Positions 1 through 6,001 of a stretch of DNA of 13,862 bases are shown here, in pieces. Numbering within the stretch: position 1 is the stretch's first letter; each line of letters begins with the position of its first letter. The translations under genes were made by a program, and so were the position numbers. This DNA comes from Pelotomaculum sp. (GTDB lineage Bacteria; Bacillota; Desulfotomaculia; Desulfotomaculales; Pelotomaculaceae). The notes below the pieces were generated by a model. The model searched no databases and was not told the DNA's origin. It worked only from the letters and a program-made list of their open reading frames with translations. The DNA is taken from contig JALHFC010000045.1 of assembly GCA_022839445.1 (NCBI GenBank), forward strand, positions 1 through 13,862. Reading direction: 5' to 3'.

Positions 1-291
1 CTGCTTAGCCCCCTCTTCTTCCGCTGTTTTGATAAAACCGGGATACATTTCTGTAAATTCGTATGTTTCCCCTTCAATAGCCGCCTTCAGGTTCTCAGCC
101 GTTGATTTAACGGCGCCGAGTGCCCTGAGTTCGGAGTAAGCGTGAATTGCTTCGGCCTCGGAAGCGGCCCTGAACAGCTTCGCTACAGTGAGGTAGCCTT
201 CTTCCTCAGCTTTTTTAGCAAATGCCGCATACTTGCGGTTTGCCTGTGATTCACCGGCAAAAGCTTCTTTTAAATTTTTCTCTGTACCCAT
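1..291 (-). CDS. rbr: Rubrerythrin, N-terminal part (runs off the window)
   Basis: The first 97 residues of a rubrerythrin, a cytoplasmic non-haem di-iron peroxidase that reduces hydrogen peroxide in anaerobes. The visible part is the ferritin-like four-helix domain. It carries the expected iron ligands: Glu14 in AGESQANRKY, Glu47 and His50 in the EAEAIHA motif, and Glu78/Glu81 in the ETYEFTEMYPGF motif. The remaining helices and any C-terminal rubredoxin-like Cys4 domain lie beyond base 1. The ATG at 291 is preceded by GGAGGGG at good spacing, so the start is secure. A sigma-A-like promoter sits just upstream (319-346). Clostridial rubrerythrins are often PerR-controlled. The -10 region (GTATAATTAATAAGA on the minus strand) resembles a PerR box only weakly, so that link is speculative. 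Confidence 0.93.
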   Translation of the reverse strand, partial: MGTEKNLKEAFAGESQANRKYAAFAKKAEEEGYLTVAKLFRAASEAEAIHAYSELRALGAVKSTAENLKAAIEGETYEFTEMYPGFIKTAEEEGAKQ

Positions 292-318
292 ATTTTCCCC
301 TCCATTATTATCTTATTA

Positions 319-346
319 ATTATACCATGATTTTCTATGTTTTCAA
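319..346 (-). promoter_or_regulatory. Sigma-A-like promoter of the rubrerythrin gene
   Basis: On the minus strand a -35 TTGAAA (341-346) and a perfect -10 TATAAT (319-324) are separated by 16 bp. They lie about 30 bp upstream of the rubrerythrin start codon, giving a short leader that contains GGAGGGG. Seen directly in the sequence; activity is inferred. Confidence 0.7.
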
Positions 347-407
347 ATATAACAAAATTATGTGTTCGCAACTAGCTTTCTTCGAATTAATATTAAAAAT
401 ATGGCAA

Positions 408-533
408 AATAAAAAAAGGGTAAAACGACTTGATCAAGAAAATAAATATATTAAGGAAGTTTTTATTGATAATAAAAAAAGGGTAAAACGACTTGATCAA
501 GAAAATAAATATATTAAGGAAGTTTTTATTGAT
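408..533. repeat. Exact 63-bp tandem duplication
   Basis: Two identical head-to-tail copies (408-470 and 471-533), each starting AATAAAAAAAGGG, with TTGATCAA in the middle and ending TTTTTATTGAT. No mismatch was found by eye. The unit is very AT-rich, unlike the roughly 50-55% GC flanks. The junction makes an 8-bp hairpin (TTTTTATT-GAT-AATAAAAA). 63 is a multiple of 3, so the plus-strand frame reads through both copies as a 21-residue repeat starting NKKRVKRLDQ. No RBS-supported start feeds this frame and part of it lies antisense to rubrerythrin, so a coding role is not supported. The duplication lies directly upstream of the cyclotransferase gene and may affect its expression. Confidence 0.9.
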
Positions 534-560
534 AAATAAAAAAGAAAGGCTGGTGTGCTT

Positions 561-992
561 ATGTACTTAAACAACCTTTTTGTTTACGGCACGTTACTGC
601 CCGGTTTGGCAAACTACAAACGTTTTATAGAGCCCTATAAAGCAAAATCATTTCAGGCTAGGGCTGGGGGGACTATGTACTACCTGCCGAACGACGGGTA
701 CCCAGTTGTCCTGGCCGGGGAGGGGCAAGTAAAAGGCGTCTTGTATGAAACCAGGGACCTGCGCATAGTCCTGCCGGAAATAGACGAAATCGAGAAATTC
801 ACCGGTGTTGAAAGCCAAAACCTGCTTATTCGCGAGATCATGGACGTGGAAAATCTGGACACGGGGGAGACGGTAAAGGCTCACATGTACCTGTGGCCGC
901 CAGAGAGGGCGCAGTGGCTGAAAGAAAACGCCGAAGTAATTGCCGACGGCGACTGGGCTAGGTTTTTAAAGGAAAAGGAAGGAAACCGTTAA
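561..992 (+). CDS. Gamma-glutamylcyclotransferase-like (AIG2/GGCT) family protein
   Basis: A 143-aa protein of the GGCT/AIG2-like fold. These enzymes cyclise gamma-glutamyl groups to 5-oxoproline or release them from gamma-glutamylamines. The family glycine loop is seen at residues 7-15 (FVYGTLLPG). The acidic segment LPEIDEIEKFTG (71-82) aligns with the family LDxxEGY segment, making Glu78 the probable catalytic acid. The mid region (GQVKGVLYE) is the usual strand before it. Length is normal for small bacterial members. The start is ambiguous. ATG 561 gives the family-like beginning MYLNNLFVYG. GTG 555, two codons upstream, lies closer to the AAAGG at 545-549 (5 nt against 11 nt). The gene is alone on its strand here, with the 63-bp duplication directly upstream. 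The physiological substrate cannot be told from sequence. Confidence 0.85.
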   Translation: MYLNNLFVYGTLLPGLANYKRFIEPYKAKSFQARAGGTMYYLPNDGYPVVLAGEGQVKGVLYETRDLRIVLPEIDEIEKFTGVESQNLLIREIMDVENLDTGETVKAHMYLWPPERAQWLKENAEVIADGDWARFLKEKEGNR

Positions 993-1003
993 ATATTTCT
1001 AAG

Positions 1004-1174
1004 TTATCGCTGGAAATCGCCTTGTAATCTCTTAAAAATATAGCTTACCCTTATTCCCACCATTTTCGGCAGGTCCGGCATCCGGTTGGCTTCGGGCTGA
1101 TCAATAATTGCCGCGACGGCGAAGTCCCAATCAGGCAAGATCACTTGCCTGATTGGACGGGTAGGGACAGCCAC
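1004..1174 (-). CDS. Possible 56-aa ORF or gene remnant
   Basis: An open frame from GTG 1174 to TAA 1004, convergent with the cyclotransferase gene. A GGGG lies 7 nt before the GTG. The translation looks protein-like in its second half (ILPDWDFAVAAIIDQPEAN, then MPDLPKMVGIRV) and ends ...LQGDFQR. I do not recognise a family. The first 15 or so codons run through the 1127-1156 palindrome, which encodes the PIRQVILPDW segment. It may be the C-terminal tail of a decayed gene rather than a working small protein. Confidence 0.25.
   Translation of the reverse strand: MAVPTRPIRQVILPDWDFAVAAIIDQPEANRMPDLPKMVGIRVSYIFKRLQGDFQR
1127..1156. repeat. Perfect 13-bp inverted repeat with 4-nt loop
   Basis: CCAATCAGGCAAG (1127-1139), loop ATCA, CTTGCCTGATTGG (1144-1156). 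No mismatches. No T-run follows on either strand, so it is not a standard intrinsic terminator. It lies in a gene-poor stretch. It could be a cruciform-forming site, a recombination or transposon scar, or an RNA hairpin. Confidence 0.85.
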
Positions 1175-1427
1175 TTAAAAACCCCGGTGGACGCTCATAA
1201 ATTAAACCACCCCTACAGCTTTCCCGGCAATATTTAAGCGCACAACCTGCGGGTAAAACAACCGCGACAGCCGGGCCATACCCGGTAGAGTCTGTCATTT
1301 ACGTCCAGCAATGGAAAGATGTATTTGCTTATGGGAATATTACCAGCGAAATGGGTATTCACGAAAACAAGGAAACTTGTTACACTGTAGGAAAGTGTTA
1401 TACATAAATCTTTACAAGGAAAATGAA
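1175..1427. other. Leader region before sir2 with a possible gene fragment
   Basis: Together with 993-1174 this is the longest gene-poor stretch of the window. On the plus strand a frame ending at TAA 1405-1407 reads as plausible protein (for example VESVIYVQQWKDVFAYGNIT, then SEMGIHENKE). It has no start codon with an RBS, and an in-frame stop cuts it off near 1193. I read it as a possible decayed C-terminal fragment, with low certainty. The Sir2 frame itself is also open back to 1311, but that extension lacks an RBS. No promoter I would stand behind was seen. Confidence 0.3.
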
Positions 1428-2252
1428 ATGGAGCTAAATTGTGATTATAAAAAAGCGGCTTTAGCCGTCAAAAGCGCCGGGGCAATTGTGATCACCGCCG
1501 GGGCGGGCATGGGAGTTGATTCCGGGTTGCCGGACTTTCGCGGGGACAAAGGTTTCTGGAAAGCTTACCCCATGTATGAGCGCCTGGGCATCAGTTTTGT
1601 CGAGGCCGCCAATCCTTACCATTTTGCCATGGACCCTGCTTTCGGCTGGGGCTTCTACGGCCACCGCGCCAACATCTACCGGGAAACCTCCCCGCACGCG
1701 GGGTTCCAACTGCTGCTGGACTGGATCAGGCGCTTCAATTTAGACTATTTCGTGGCTACGTCCAACGTCGACGGGCACTTTCAAAAAGCCGGTTATGCCG
1801 GGGATAAAATTTATGAGGTGCACGGTTCGATCCACTACATGCAGTGCCTGGCACCTTGCCTTGACGACATCTGGCCAAACGAGGAGGTCGTCCCGGTAGA
1901 TTTCGCCACAATGTGTGCGCAACATGTCCCCAAATGCATCCACTGCGGCGCCACCGCCCGGCCAAATATTTTAATGTTCGGCGACTTTTCCTGGATTAGT
2001 GAGCGTACCGATAAGCAGGGAAATGCTTTCAGCCGTTTCCTGCATCAATACCGCAACGAAAGGATAGTCGTTATCGAAGCCGGGGCCGGTACTGCCGTAC
2101 CCACCATCCGCAGGCTAAGCGAGCACATGGGCAGCCGGCGCAACACCACGGTAATCCGCATCAACCCAAGGGAGCCCCAGATCGGCTATCCCCATATTTC
2201 ACTTCCCTGTGGGGCGCTGGAAGGGCTGCGCGGTATTGAGGCCGCTTTTTAA
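1428..2252 (+). CDS. Sirtuin (Sir2 family NAD-dependent protein deacylase)
   Basis: A 274-aa sirtuin, which uses NAD+ to remove acyl groups from lysines (some members ADP-ribosylate instead). Seen in order: the NAD-binding loop TAGAGMGVDSGLPDFRG (23-39); the SNVDGHFQKAGY segment (112-123) with Asn113 and Asp115 of the NID motif; catalytic His132 in YEVHGS; paired cysteines C140/C144 and C170/C173 that would hold the structural zinc; RPNILMFGD (178-186); and a late GAGTAVPTI nucleotide-binding loop. Two motifs are off the common CobB pattern: GAGMGVDSG instead of GAGIS.ESG, and TSNVDGHF instead of TQNIDxLH. Start choice: ATG 1428 has AAGGA about 7 nt upstream, while the frame's 5' extension to 1311 has no RBS. 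An unrecognised gene follows 84 bp downstream on the same strand. Confidence 0.9.
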   Translation: MELNCDYKKAALAVKSAGAIVITAGAGMGVDSGLPDFRGDKGFWKAYPMYERLGISFVEAANPYHFAMDPAFGWGFYGHRANIYRETSPHAGFQLLLDWIRRFNLDYFVATSNVDGHFQKAGYAGDKIYEVHGSIHYMQCLAPCLDDIWPNEEVVPVDFATMCAQHVPKCIHCGATARPNILMFGDFSWISERTDKQGNAFSRFLHQYRNERIVVIEAGAGTAVPTIRRLSEHMGSRRNTTVIRINPREPQIGYPHISLPCGALEGLRGIEAAF

Positions 2253-2336
2253 GTATATGATGTCGCGGAGCGTTCCTGCCATAGTTTTATCGAGCACAGT
2301 AACTCCAAATGGCATTGGCGTTCGGAGGTGATAAGG

Positions 2337-2822
2337 ATGAAACGTTTCGTAGTTGTAGCCCCTGGCAGCCCGGGTCCGGACTTGGCGGCATGGGAAGATG
2401 TCGGCTTCAAGGTGGAAACAAGCGCAGCGCACGCTCCCGGCGAGCGGCAGGACGTAGTGTTTTTTGGGGTATGTCCCCGGGAAGACATTTCATCAAAATG
2501 GCAGACGATCGGGCAACTGCACCCTAAGTTGTTCGTAATGGCCGGCAACTGTGAGCAAACTATCAATATGCCCGGCAGGCTGCCGGAAGTATATGACGCA
2601 CAGGTTATTAGCGGGGAAGACGTCTGCTTTACCATCGGTAGCAGCATACAGGGGAAGGTAACCGTGCCGGACTGGGAAGCCTGCCGCTCGGACGGGCAAT
2701 TGTCCCGGGAGGCCCAAATTAAGGCTATCGCCGGCGCCGTGTACCGGTATTTGTTAGAAGATGTTTTCCGTGAAACGATGGAATGGTGCGGTCACATGTC
2801 CTCAGTGGTAGGACCAATGTAA
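2337..2822 (+). CDS. Unrecognised 161-aa protein downstream of sir2
   Basis: A 161-aa soluble-looking protein with no signal peptide or membrane segment. The start is ATG 2337, fixed by a strong GGAGGTG at 2324-2330; the in-frame GTG inside that RBS is not a credible start. The N-terminus (MKRFVVVAPGSPGPD) has a beta-strand then glycine-rich turn, as in Rossmann-like folds. The protein has five cysteines (GVCPRE, AGNCEQT, EDVCFT, EACRSDG, EWCGHM), none in a clear CxxC metal motif. The C-terminal half is predicted helical by eye (SREAQIKAIAGAVYRYLLED). I do not recognise a family. It lies between the sirtuin and the secreted repeat protein, all on the plus strand; the 33-bp gap to the next gene and 84-bp gap behind would allow co-transcription with sir2. 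Confidence 0.75.
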   Translation: MKRFVVVAPGSPGPDLAAWEDVGFKVETSAAHAPGERQDVVFFGVCPREDISSKWQTIGQLHPKLFVMAGNCEQTINMPGRLPEVYDAQVISGEDVCFTIGSSIQGKVTVPDWEACRSDGQLSREAQIKAIAGAVYRYLLEDVFRETMEWCGHMSSVVGPM

Positions 2823-2855
2823 AGTTAAATTTTTAAATAGCGGGAGAGATAATAC

Positions 2856-3743
2856 ATGTTGTTTTTAAAAAGCATGAGGGTAGTTGCAACTATGCTGGTC
2901 TGTTTTTTGGGGTGCCTGTTGTGGACTAGCCAGGCTAGAGCCGATACCTACTACCGGGTGGACACCCCTCCCACAGTAGCCGACGGTGATTTTCAACAAA
3001 TAAACAGTAAGATAACCATCGAAGGGACGACGACAAGCACCTTTACGGGTGACAGTAGAAAAGACCGAGCTGAATTCCGCCTGCCGTCGGGTTTCTATAT
3101 CACCACGGCAGGGACGGTGGATAACATTGACGATGCGCCAGGTTTTGATATCGCTGTCAGGGTCGCACAGGGTCTGGAAGGGAAATCTAAGGATGTTGTT
3201 GACATTAACCTGATTGACCCCAGCTCATCCAATCCTAACCATTATCGCGGATTTGAACTAGTAGTAAAAAAATCTTCCGCAAGCAGCACATCGCTACCCC
3301 AACTAGTCCTCTATATTAACAAAATCTATGTACCTAGGGGCGCCTCCGGCAACGTTGTGTTGAGGGTTGACCGGAGCGGGAATTCCGGGTTTTCTTCGGG
3401 CAACCTTACCGTTGCCCAGGTGGCCAGCCAAAGGCTGGACCTCAGCAGTGAAAAAACCCCCTTCCTAACCTCGGGCAGCCAGACGGTAGGCCCAATTCTA
3501 GTTACCGAAAACATGCCGGGCGCCTTCAAATATATTGAACTGACCCTTCCCGCAGGCTATTCCTGGATTCCCGACACGGCGACGATCAACCCCGGCCTTG
3601 GACTGACGAGGGATTATGATGGAAGCAATGGGAACGAAAGGGACTACACAACGGCATATTTTGACGAAAAAAGGTACGGGCAATCCGTACTGCGGGTTGA
3701 ACTGACCGGGAGGGAAGCGCTAAACCATCGGCCAAAACCCTGA
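2856..3743 (+). CDS. Secreted repeat protein, 5' part of a frameshifted gene
   Basis: The 5' portion (295 aa as read) of an exported protein. A Sec signal peptide is clear: Lys5/Arg8, a hydrophobic core VVATMLVCFLGCLLW, then ARA|D with cleavage after residue 29. The rest is beta-rich, Ser/Thr/Gly/Asn-rich, extracellular in style, with modules carrying lines such as YIELTLPAGYSW and SGNLTVAQV. ATG 2856 follows GGGAGAG. The last codons (REALNHRPKP) look out of frame: from 3701 the -1 frame continues with SAKPSAKTLTIGNF and joins the 3800-5152 frame, which completes the protein. A one-base loss in the GGGAGGGAA run at 3708-3716 would explain it. Either the gene is a pseudogene, or there is a sequencing or assembly error. 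The full product would be about 765 aa. Confidence 0.8.
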   Translation: MLFLKSMRVVATMLVCFLGCLLWTSQARADTYYRVDTPPTVADGDFQQINSKITIEGTTTSTFTGDSRKDRAEFRLPSGFYITTAGTVDNIDDAPGFDIAVRVAQGLEGKSKDVVDINLIDPSSSNPNHYRGFELVVKKSSASSTSLPQLVLYINKIYVPRGASGNVVLRVDRSGNSGFSSGNLTVAQVASQRLDLSSEKTPFLTSGSQTVGPILVTENMPGAFKYIELTLPAGYSWIPDTATINPGLGLTRDYDGSNGNERDYTTAYFDEKRYGQSVLRVELTGREALNHRPKP

Positions 3744-3799
3744 CGATAGGCAACTTCAGCGAGCAAAAAGCCACAGTCACTGCCGATTCGCCCAAAGCG

Positions 3800-5152
3800 T
3801 TGTATGGCGGGTTGCTCGGGCAGGAAATAGCCGATATTACCATCTCCGAACTGGTACCCGGCACGCTGACCGGCGAAAGAAAAGTAACACTTGCCCTTCC
3901 TTCCTGGGCCAAGTGGGATGTCTACCCTACGGTCCAGGTACAGGGCGTGACCGAACTGTCCATTATTACCGGTCAGGATGAGAAAGCTACGCCAATGGGC
4001 AGCGATGGAAATATGGCTCAGTTTGTCATTGACCGCCCCAGCCAGAACGACGCGGGTAAAATTATAATCAAGGACGCCAAAGTAAATGTCCAAGTGGACG
4101 CCCCCGCAGGTGATTTAAAAGTAAACTTGCTTGGCTCGGCCGGAGTCACCGGGGATGCGACAGTGGGCACGGTAAAACCACCGCTGACAATAACCGCCAA
4201 ATCAAACCCCTCGCTCGTCCACGGTCGCTTGAACCAGCAGGCAGGCGATATTGACATCACTGAAGCCGCCGGGCGCGTGTTTCTTGCCCAACAAATATGG
4301 GTGGATTTCCCGGATCGCGTTTCCCTGTCGAGCACTCCCCAAGTTAAAATAACAAGCGGGAACCTGACCATTGCTCAAGTATACCTGACCGGTGAGAGGG
4401 AAAAAAGACGCCTGGTGATCCCCATTGAAATGGCCAGCACTACACCAGGGACGATCAGCATCACCGATATCTTTTACGATGTTGGGAACCTGGCGGCAGA
4501 CGGCGATGTGGTAATACATGTCGGCGGCCCGGCCGTCAATGAAGTAAATCACGGGAGTTTTCCACTGTTTGTCGCGCATGACTGGGCTGGGAGCGTGGTC
4601 AATGCGAACATCCAGGCGAAAACCACCCCGCCGCCGGACGGCGCCGCCGGGGACCAAAAACTTGAGGACATGATCGGCGAAAGCGATTTGGTAAAAGAAC
4701 CCGGCACACCGGGCAACGGCAACGCAGAAGCCGACACCCCTGGTGCTCCAACACCCATTACACAAGCCAGGAACATCCTGTTTTTCCTGGGCAATGAAAC
4801 CTACCGGGTCAATGGGCAAACCTACCAGATGGATGTCTCCCCCTACATGGATAACGACAGGGTCTTCATACCGCTCCGTTACGCCGGGATGGCCCTCGGG
4901 ATACAACCGCAGAATATCCTGTGGGACGGCGAAAAGCAAGCAGCGGCGCTATATAACCAAAATACCCTGATCAGGGTCAATCTAGGCGAAAACGCGTTAT
5001 ACCGCTTTGAAACCAAAATAGAATCGGACGCCGCCGCCCACCTCTATAGCGGCAGGATCATGGTACCAATCCGGGCGCTTGCCACCGCGTTCGGCGCAAA
5101 TGTCGAATGGGACGCCGGAAACCAAATGGTCAAGATCACCACCAACTCCTAG
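3800..5152 (+). CDS. Copper amine oxidase N-like domain protein, 3' part of the frameshifted gene
   Basis: The 3' portion of the gene that begins at 2856. Its frame is open from 3701; the TTG at 3800 has no RBS, so it is not an independent start. It holds two more beta-rich modules with family-like lines (DITISELVPGTL, then GDIDITEAAG and SGNLTIAQV). A Pro/Gly/Ala-rich linker follows, then a C-terminal domain of about 110 aa of the copper-amine-oxidase-N type (PF07833): VNGQTYQMDVSPYMDNDRV, FIPLRYAGMALG, a middle Trp-Asp (ILWDGEKQ), then IMVPIRALATAFGANVEWD. Despite the name, this domain is usually a cell-surface or stalk-like module in Firmicutes and carries no known enzyme activity. The product is presumably extracellular. 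The TAG stop directly abuts the palindrome at 5153. Confidence 0.8.
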   Translation: MYGGLLGQEIADITISELVPGTLTGERKVTLALPSWAKWDVYPTVQVQGVTELSIITGQDEKATPMGSDGNMAQFVIDRPSQNDAGKIIIKDAKVNVQVDAPAGDLKVNLLGSAGVTGDATVGTVKPPLTITAKSNPSLVHGRLNQQAGDIDITEAAGRVFLAQQIWVDFPDRVSLSSTPQVKITSGNLTIAQVYLTGEREKRRLVIPIEMASTTPGTISITDIFYDVGNLAADGDVVIHVGGPAVNEVNHGSFPLFVAHDWAGSVVNANIQAKTTPPPDGAAGDQKLEDMIGESDLVKEPGTPGNGNAEADTPGAPTPITQARNILFFLGNETYRVNGQTYQMDVSPYMDNDRVFIPLRYAGMALGIQPQNILWDGEKQAAALYNQNTLIRVNLGENALYRFETKIESDAAAHLYSGRIMVPIRALATAFGANVEWDAGNQMVKITTNS

Positions 5153-5215
5153 GACACAGGGGGACGGTTCTTTTGTGTCGTCCTGTGGGCCACAGGACGA
5201 CACAAAAGAAGAACC
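5153..5215. repeat. GACACAGGGGGAC-family palindrome, copy 1 (right arm broken)
   Basis: The left arm starts GACACAGGGGGACGG. The inner arms TTCTTTTGTGTCGTCCTGTG (5168-5187) and its exact complement (5191-5210) pair over 20 bp with a 3-nt GGC loop. After that the right arm reads GAAGAACC (a GAA duplication) and stops matching; its expected continuation CGTCCCC..TGTG reappears at 5281. It lies between convergent genes and begins right after the stop of the 3800-5152 frame. It matches the 8694 copy across the left arm. Confidence 0.85.
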
Positions 5216-5270
5216 ATGAAAATGCTTTACACAGTAGAACGGATGAAAGTATCCATTCGTTTCCGTACTT

Positions 5271-5888
5271 TCACATTAACCGTCCCCTTGTGCTACGTAT
5301 AACAGGGTTGGTTTCTTTGATAACGTTGGAGATTGCCCACTGCCAGTTGCTCTCCAGGGTAGCTTCATTTAACGGGTATTTAAAACCGGAAAGGTCCACC
5401 CCGGAGGCCTTTTCGCCCAGCGCAATCAGGGAAACAGTGTCGCCGGGGCGCCCGGGCAGGACAAGGCGATCCTTTACTAGATAAACTACTGGAGAGGGGG
5501 ACTCGAATAATACATTTATCCCCCGCGCCAGGAGTGAGGTTGCGCTTAATATGTTAGAGAGGTTATGATCCAACCTGGAACCTATCCCGCCCCAGATTGT
5601 AATTTCCCGGGCCCCCTCCCTTGCGGCCAACTCCAGGGCAATCTGTGTGTCCGTAAAATCTTTTTCCGGCGGGTGCACCTCAAAGACAGCGCCGGCTTTT
5701 TTCATAAACAGCCGGTCACCCTCGCAAATAGAGTCCATGTCACCTACCACCCAGTCCGGTATAATGCCAAGTTCCCTGGCCCGCCCGGCCCCTCCATCCA
5801 CGCAGATAACCCGGTCAAACCTGTCTACTTTCCCCCGGTACCAATCCATATCACTGTATTCACCGTTGGTAAGAATCAAAAACTCCAT
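5271..5888 (-). CDS. thiN: Thiamine pyrophosphokinase (thiamine diphosphokinase)
   Basis: A 205-aa enzyme that transfers pyrophosphate from ATP to thiamine, giving TPP; cytoplasmic. Family motifs in order: CVDGGAGRARELGI (29-42), DWVVGDMDSI (45-54), the KDFTDTQIAL segment (76-85) and GGIGSRLDHNLSNI (100-113). The C-terminal thiamine-binding sandwich region (SLIALGEKASGVDLSGFKYPL) follows. The start is ATG 5888 with GGAGG 12-16 nt upstream. It is the last gene of the thiamine-related cluster, 113 bp after the ABC ATPase, and a 90-bp palindrome fills that gap. The odd feature is the tail: residues after NPVIR (STRGRLM, stop at 5271) are encoded by the displaced palindrome arm and adjoining segment, so the natural C-terminus seems to have been replaced. 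Confidence 0.93.
   Translation of the reverse strand: MEFLILTNGEYSDMDWYRGKVDRFDRVICVDGGAGRARELGIIPDWVVGDMDSICEGDRLFMKKAGAVFEVHPPEKDFTDTQIALELAAREGAREITIWGGIGSRLDHNLSNILSATSLLARGINVLFESPSPVVYLVKDRLVLPGRPGDTVSLIALGEKASGVDLSGFKYPLNEATLESNWQWAISNVIKETNPVIRSTRGRLM
5278..5292. repeat. Displaced right arm of palindrome copy 1
   Basis: AACCGTCCCCTTGTG matches the outer right arm of the palindrome family (AACCGTCCCCCTGTG) with one change. It is separated from the rest of copy 1 by 62 bp (5216-5277) flanked by AACC on both sides (5212-5215 and 5278-5281). That spacer contains TGAAAGTA (5244-5251) and its inverse TACTTTCA (5266-5273). The pattern suggests an insertion into the element. The thiN reading frame ends inside this arm and spacer. 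Confidence 0.55.
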
Positions 5889-5910
5889 CCAAATAAACCT
5901 CCAGCAGAAA

Positions 5911-6000
5911 TCACGGAATCACGGGGACGTTCCTAATGATTCCATCGTAATTTAAGAATTACCTCAAACGAATCAATAGGTACGTCCCCGCGATTCCCGT
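5911..6000. repeat. 90-bp imperfect palindrome of a second family (GGGGACGT arms)
   Basis: The outer arms CGGAATCACGGGGACGTTCCT and AGGTACGTCCCCGCGATTCC pair with about two mismatches. The next stretch AATGATTC pairs with GAATCAAT. The centre is a perfect GTAATT-TAAG-AATTAC hairpin. The whole would fold as one long hairpin filling the gap between the ATPase stop (6002) and the thiN RBS. The GGGGACGT core is related in style to, but not the same as, the GACACAGGGGGAC family. In RNA it could terminate, attenuate or protect the message ends. Confidence 0.8.
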
Positions 6001-6001
6001 C

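Noticed and set aside
408..533. CRISPR array
   Set aside because: Only two directly abutting copies with no spacers; this is a tandem duplication.
222..539. Plus-strand 105-aa ORF with a 21-residue repeat
   Set aside because: Its 5' part is antisense to rubrerythrin, it lacks an RBS-supported start, and its 3' part is only the translated 63-bp tandem duplication. Kept as a DNA repeat.
1428..2252. Class M sirtuin (SirTM) linked to ADP-ribosylation
   Set aside because: The catalytic His and zinc cysteines are present, and no macrodomain, GcvH-like or lipoate ligase gene lies nearby.
3701..3743. Programmed -1 ribosomal frameshift in the secreted repeat protein
   Set aside because: No X XXY YYZ slippery heptamer in the correct frame was found in the overlap window; a simple indel at the G-run is more likely.
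4202..4939. Minus-strand 245-aa ORF
   Set aside because: It is fully antisense to the copper-amine-oxidase-N-like protein, whose frame has clear domain motifs.
5153..5215. Intrinsic bidirectional terminator between the convergent genes
   Set aside because: The hairpin is strong, but no T-run follows it on either strand, so canonical rho-independent termination is not supported.
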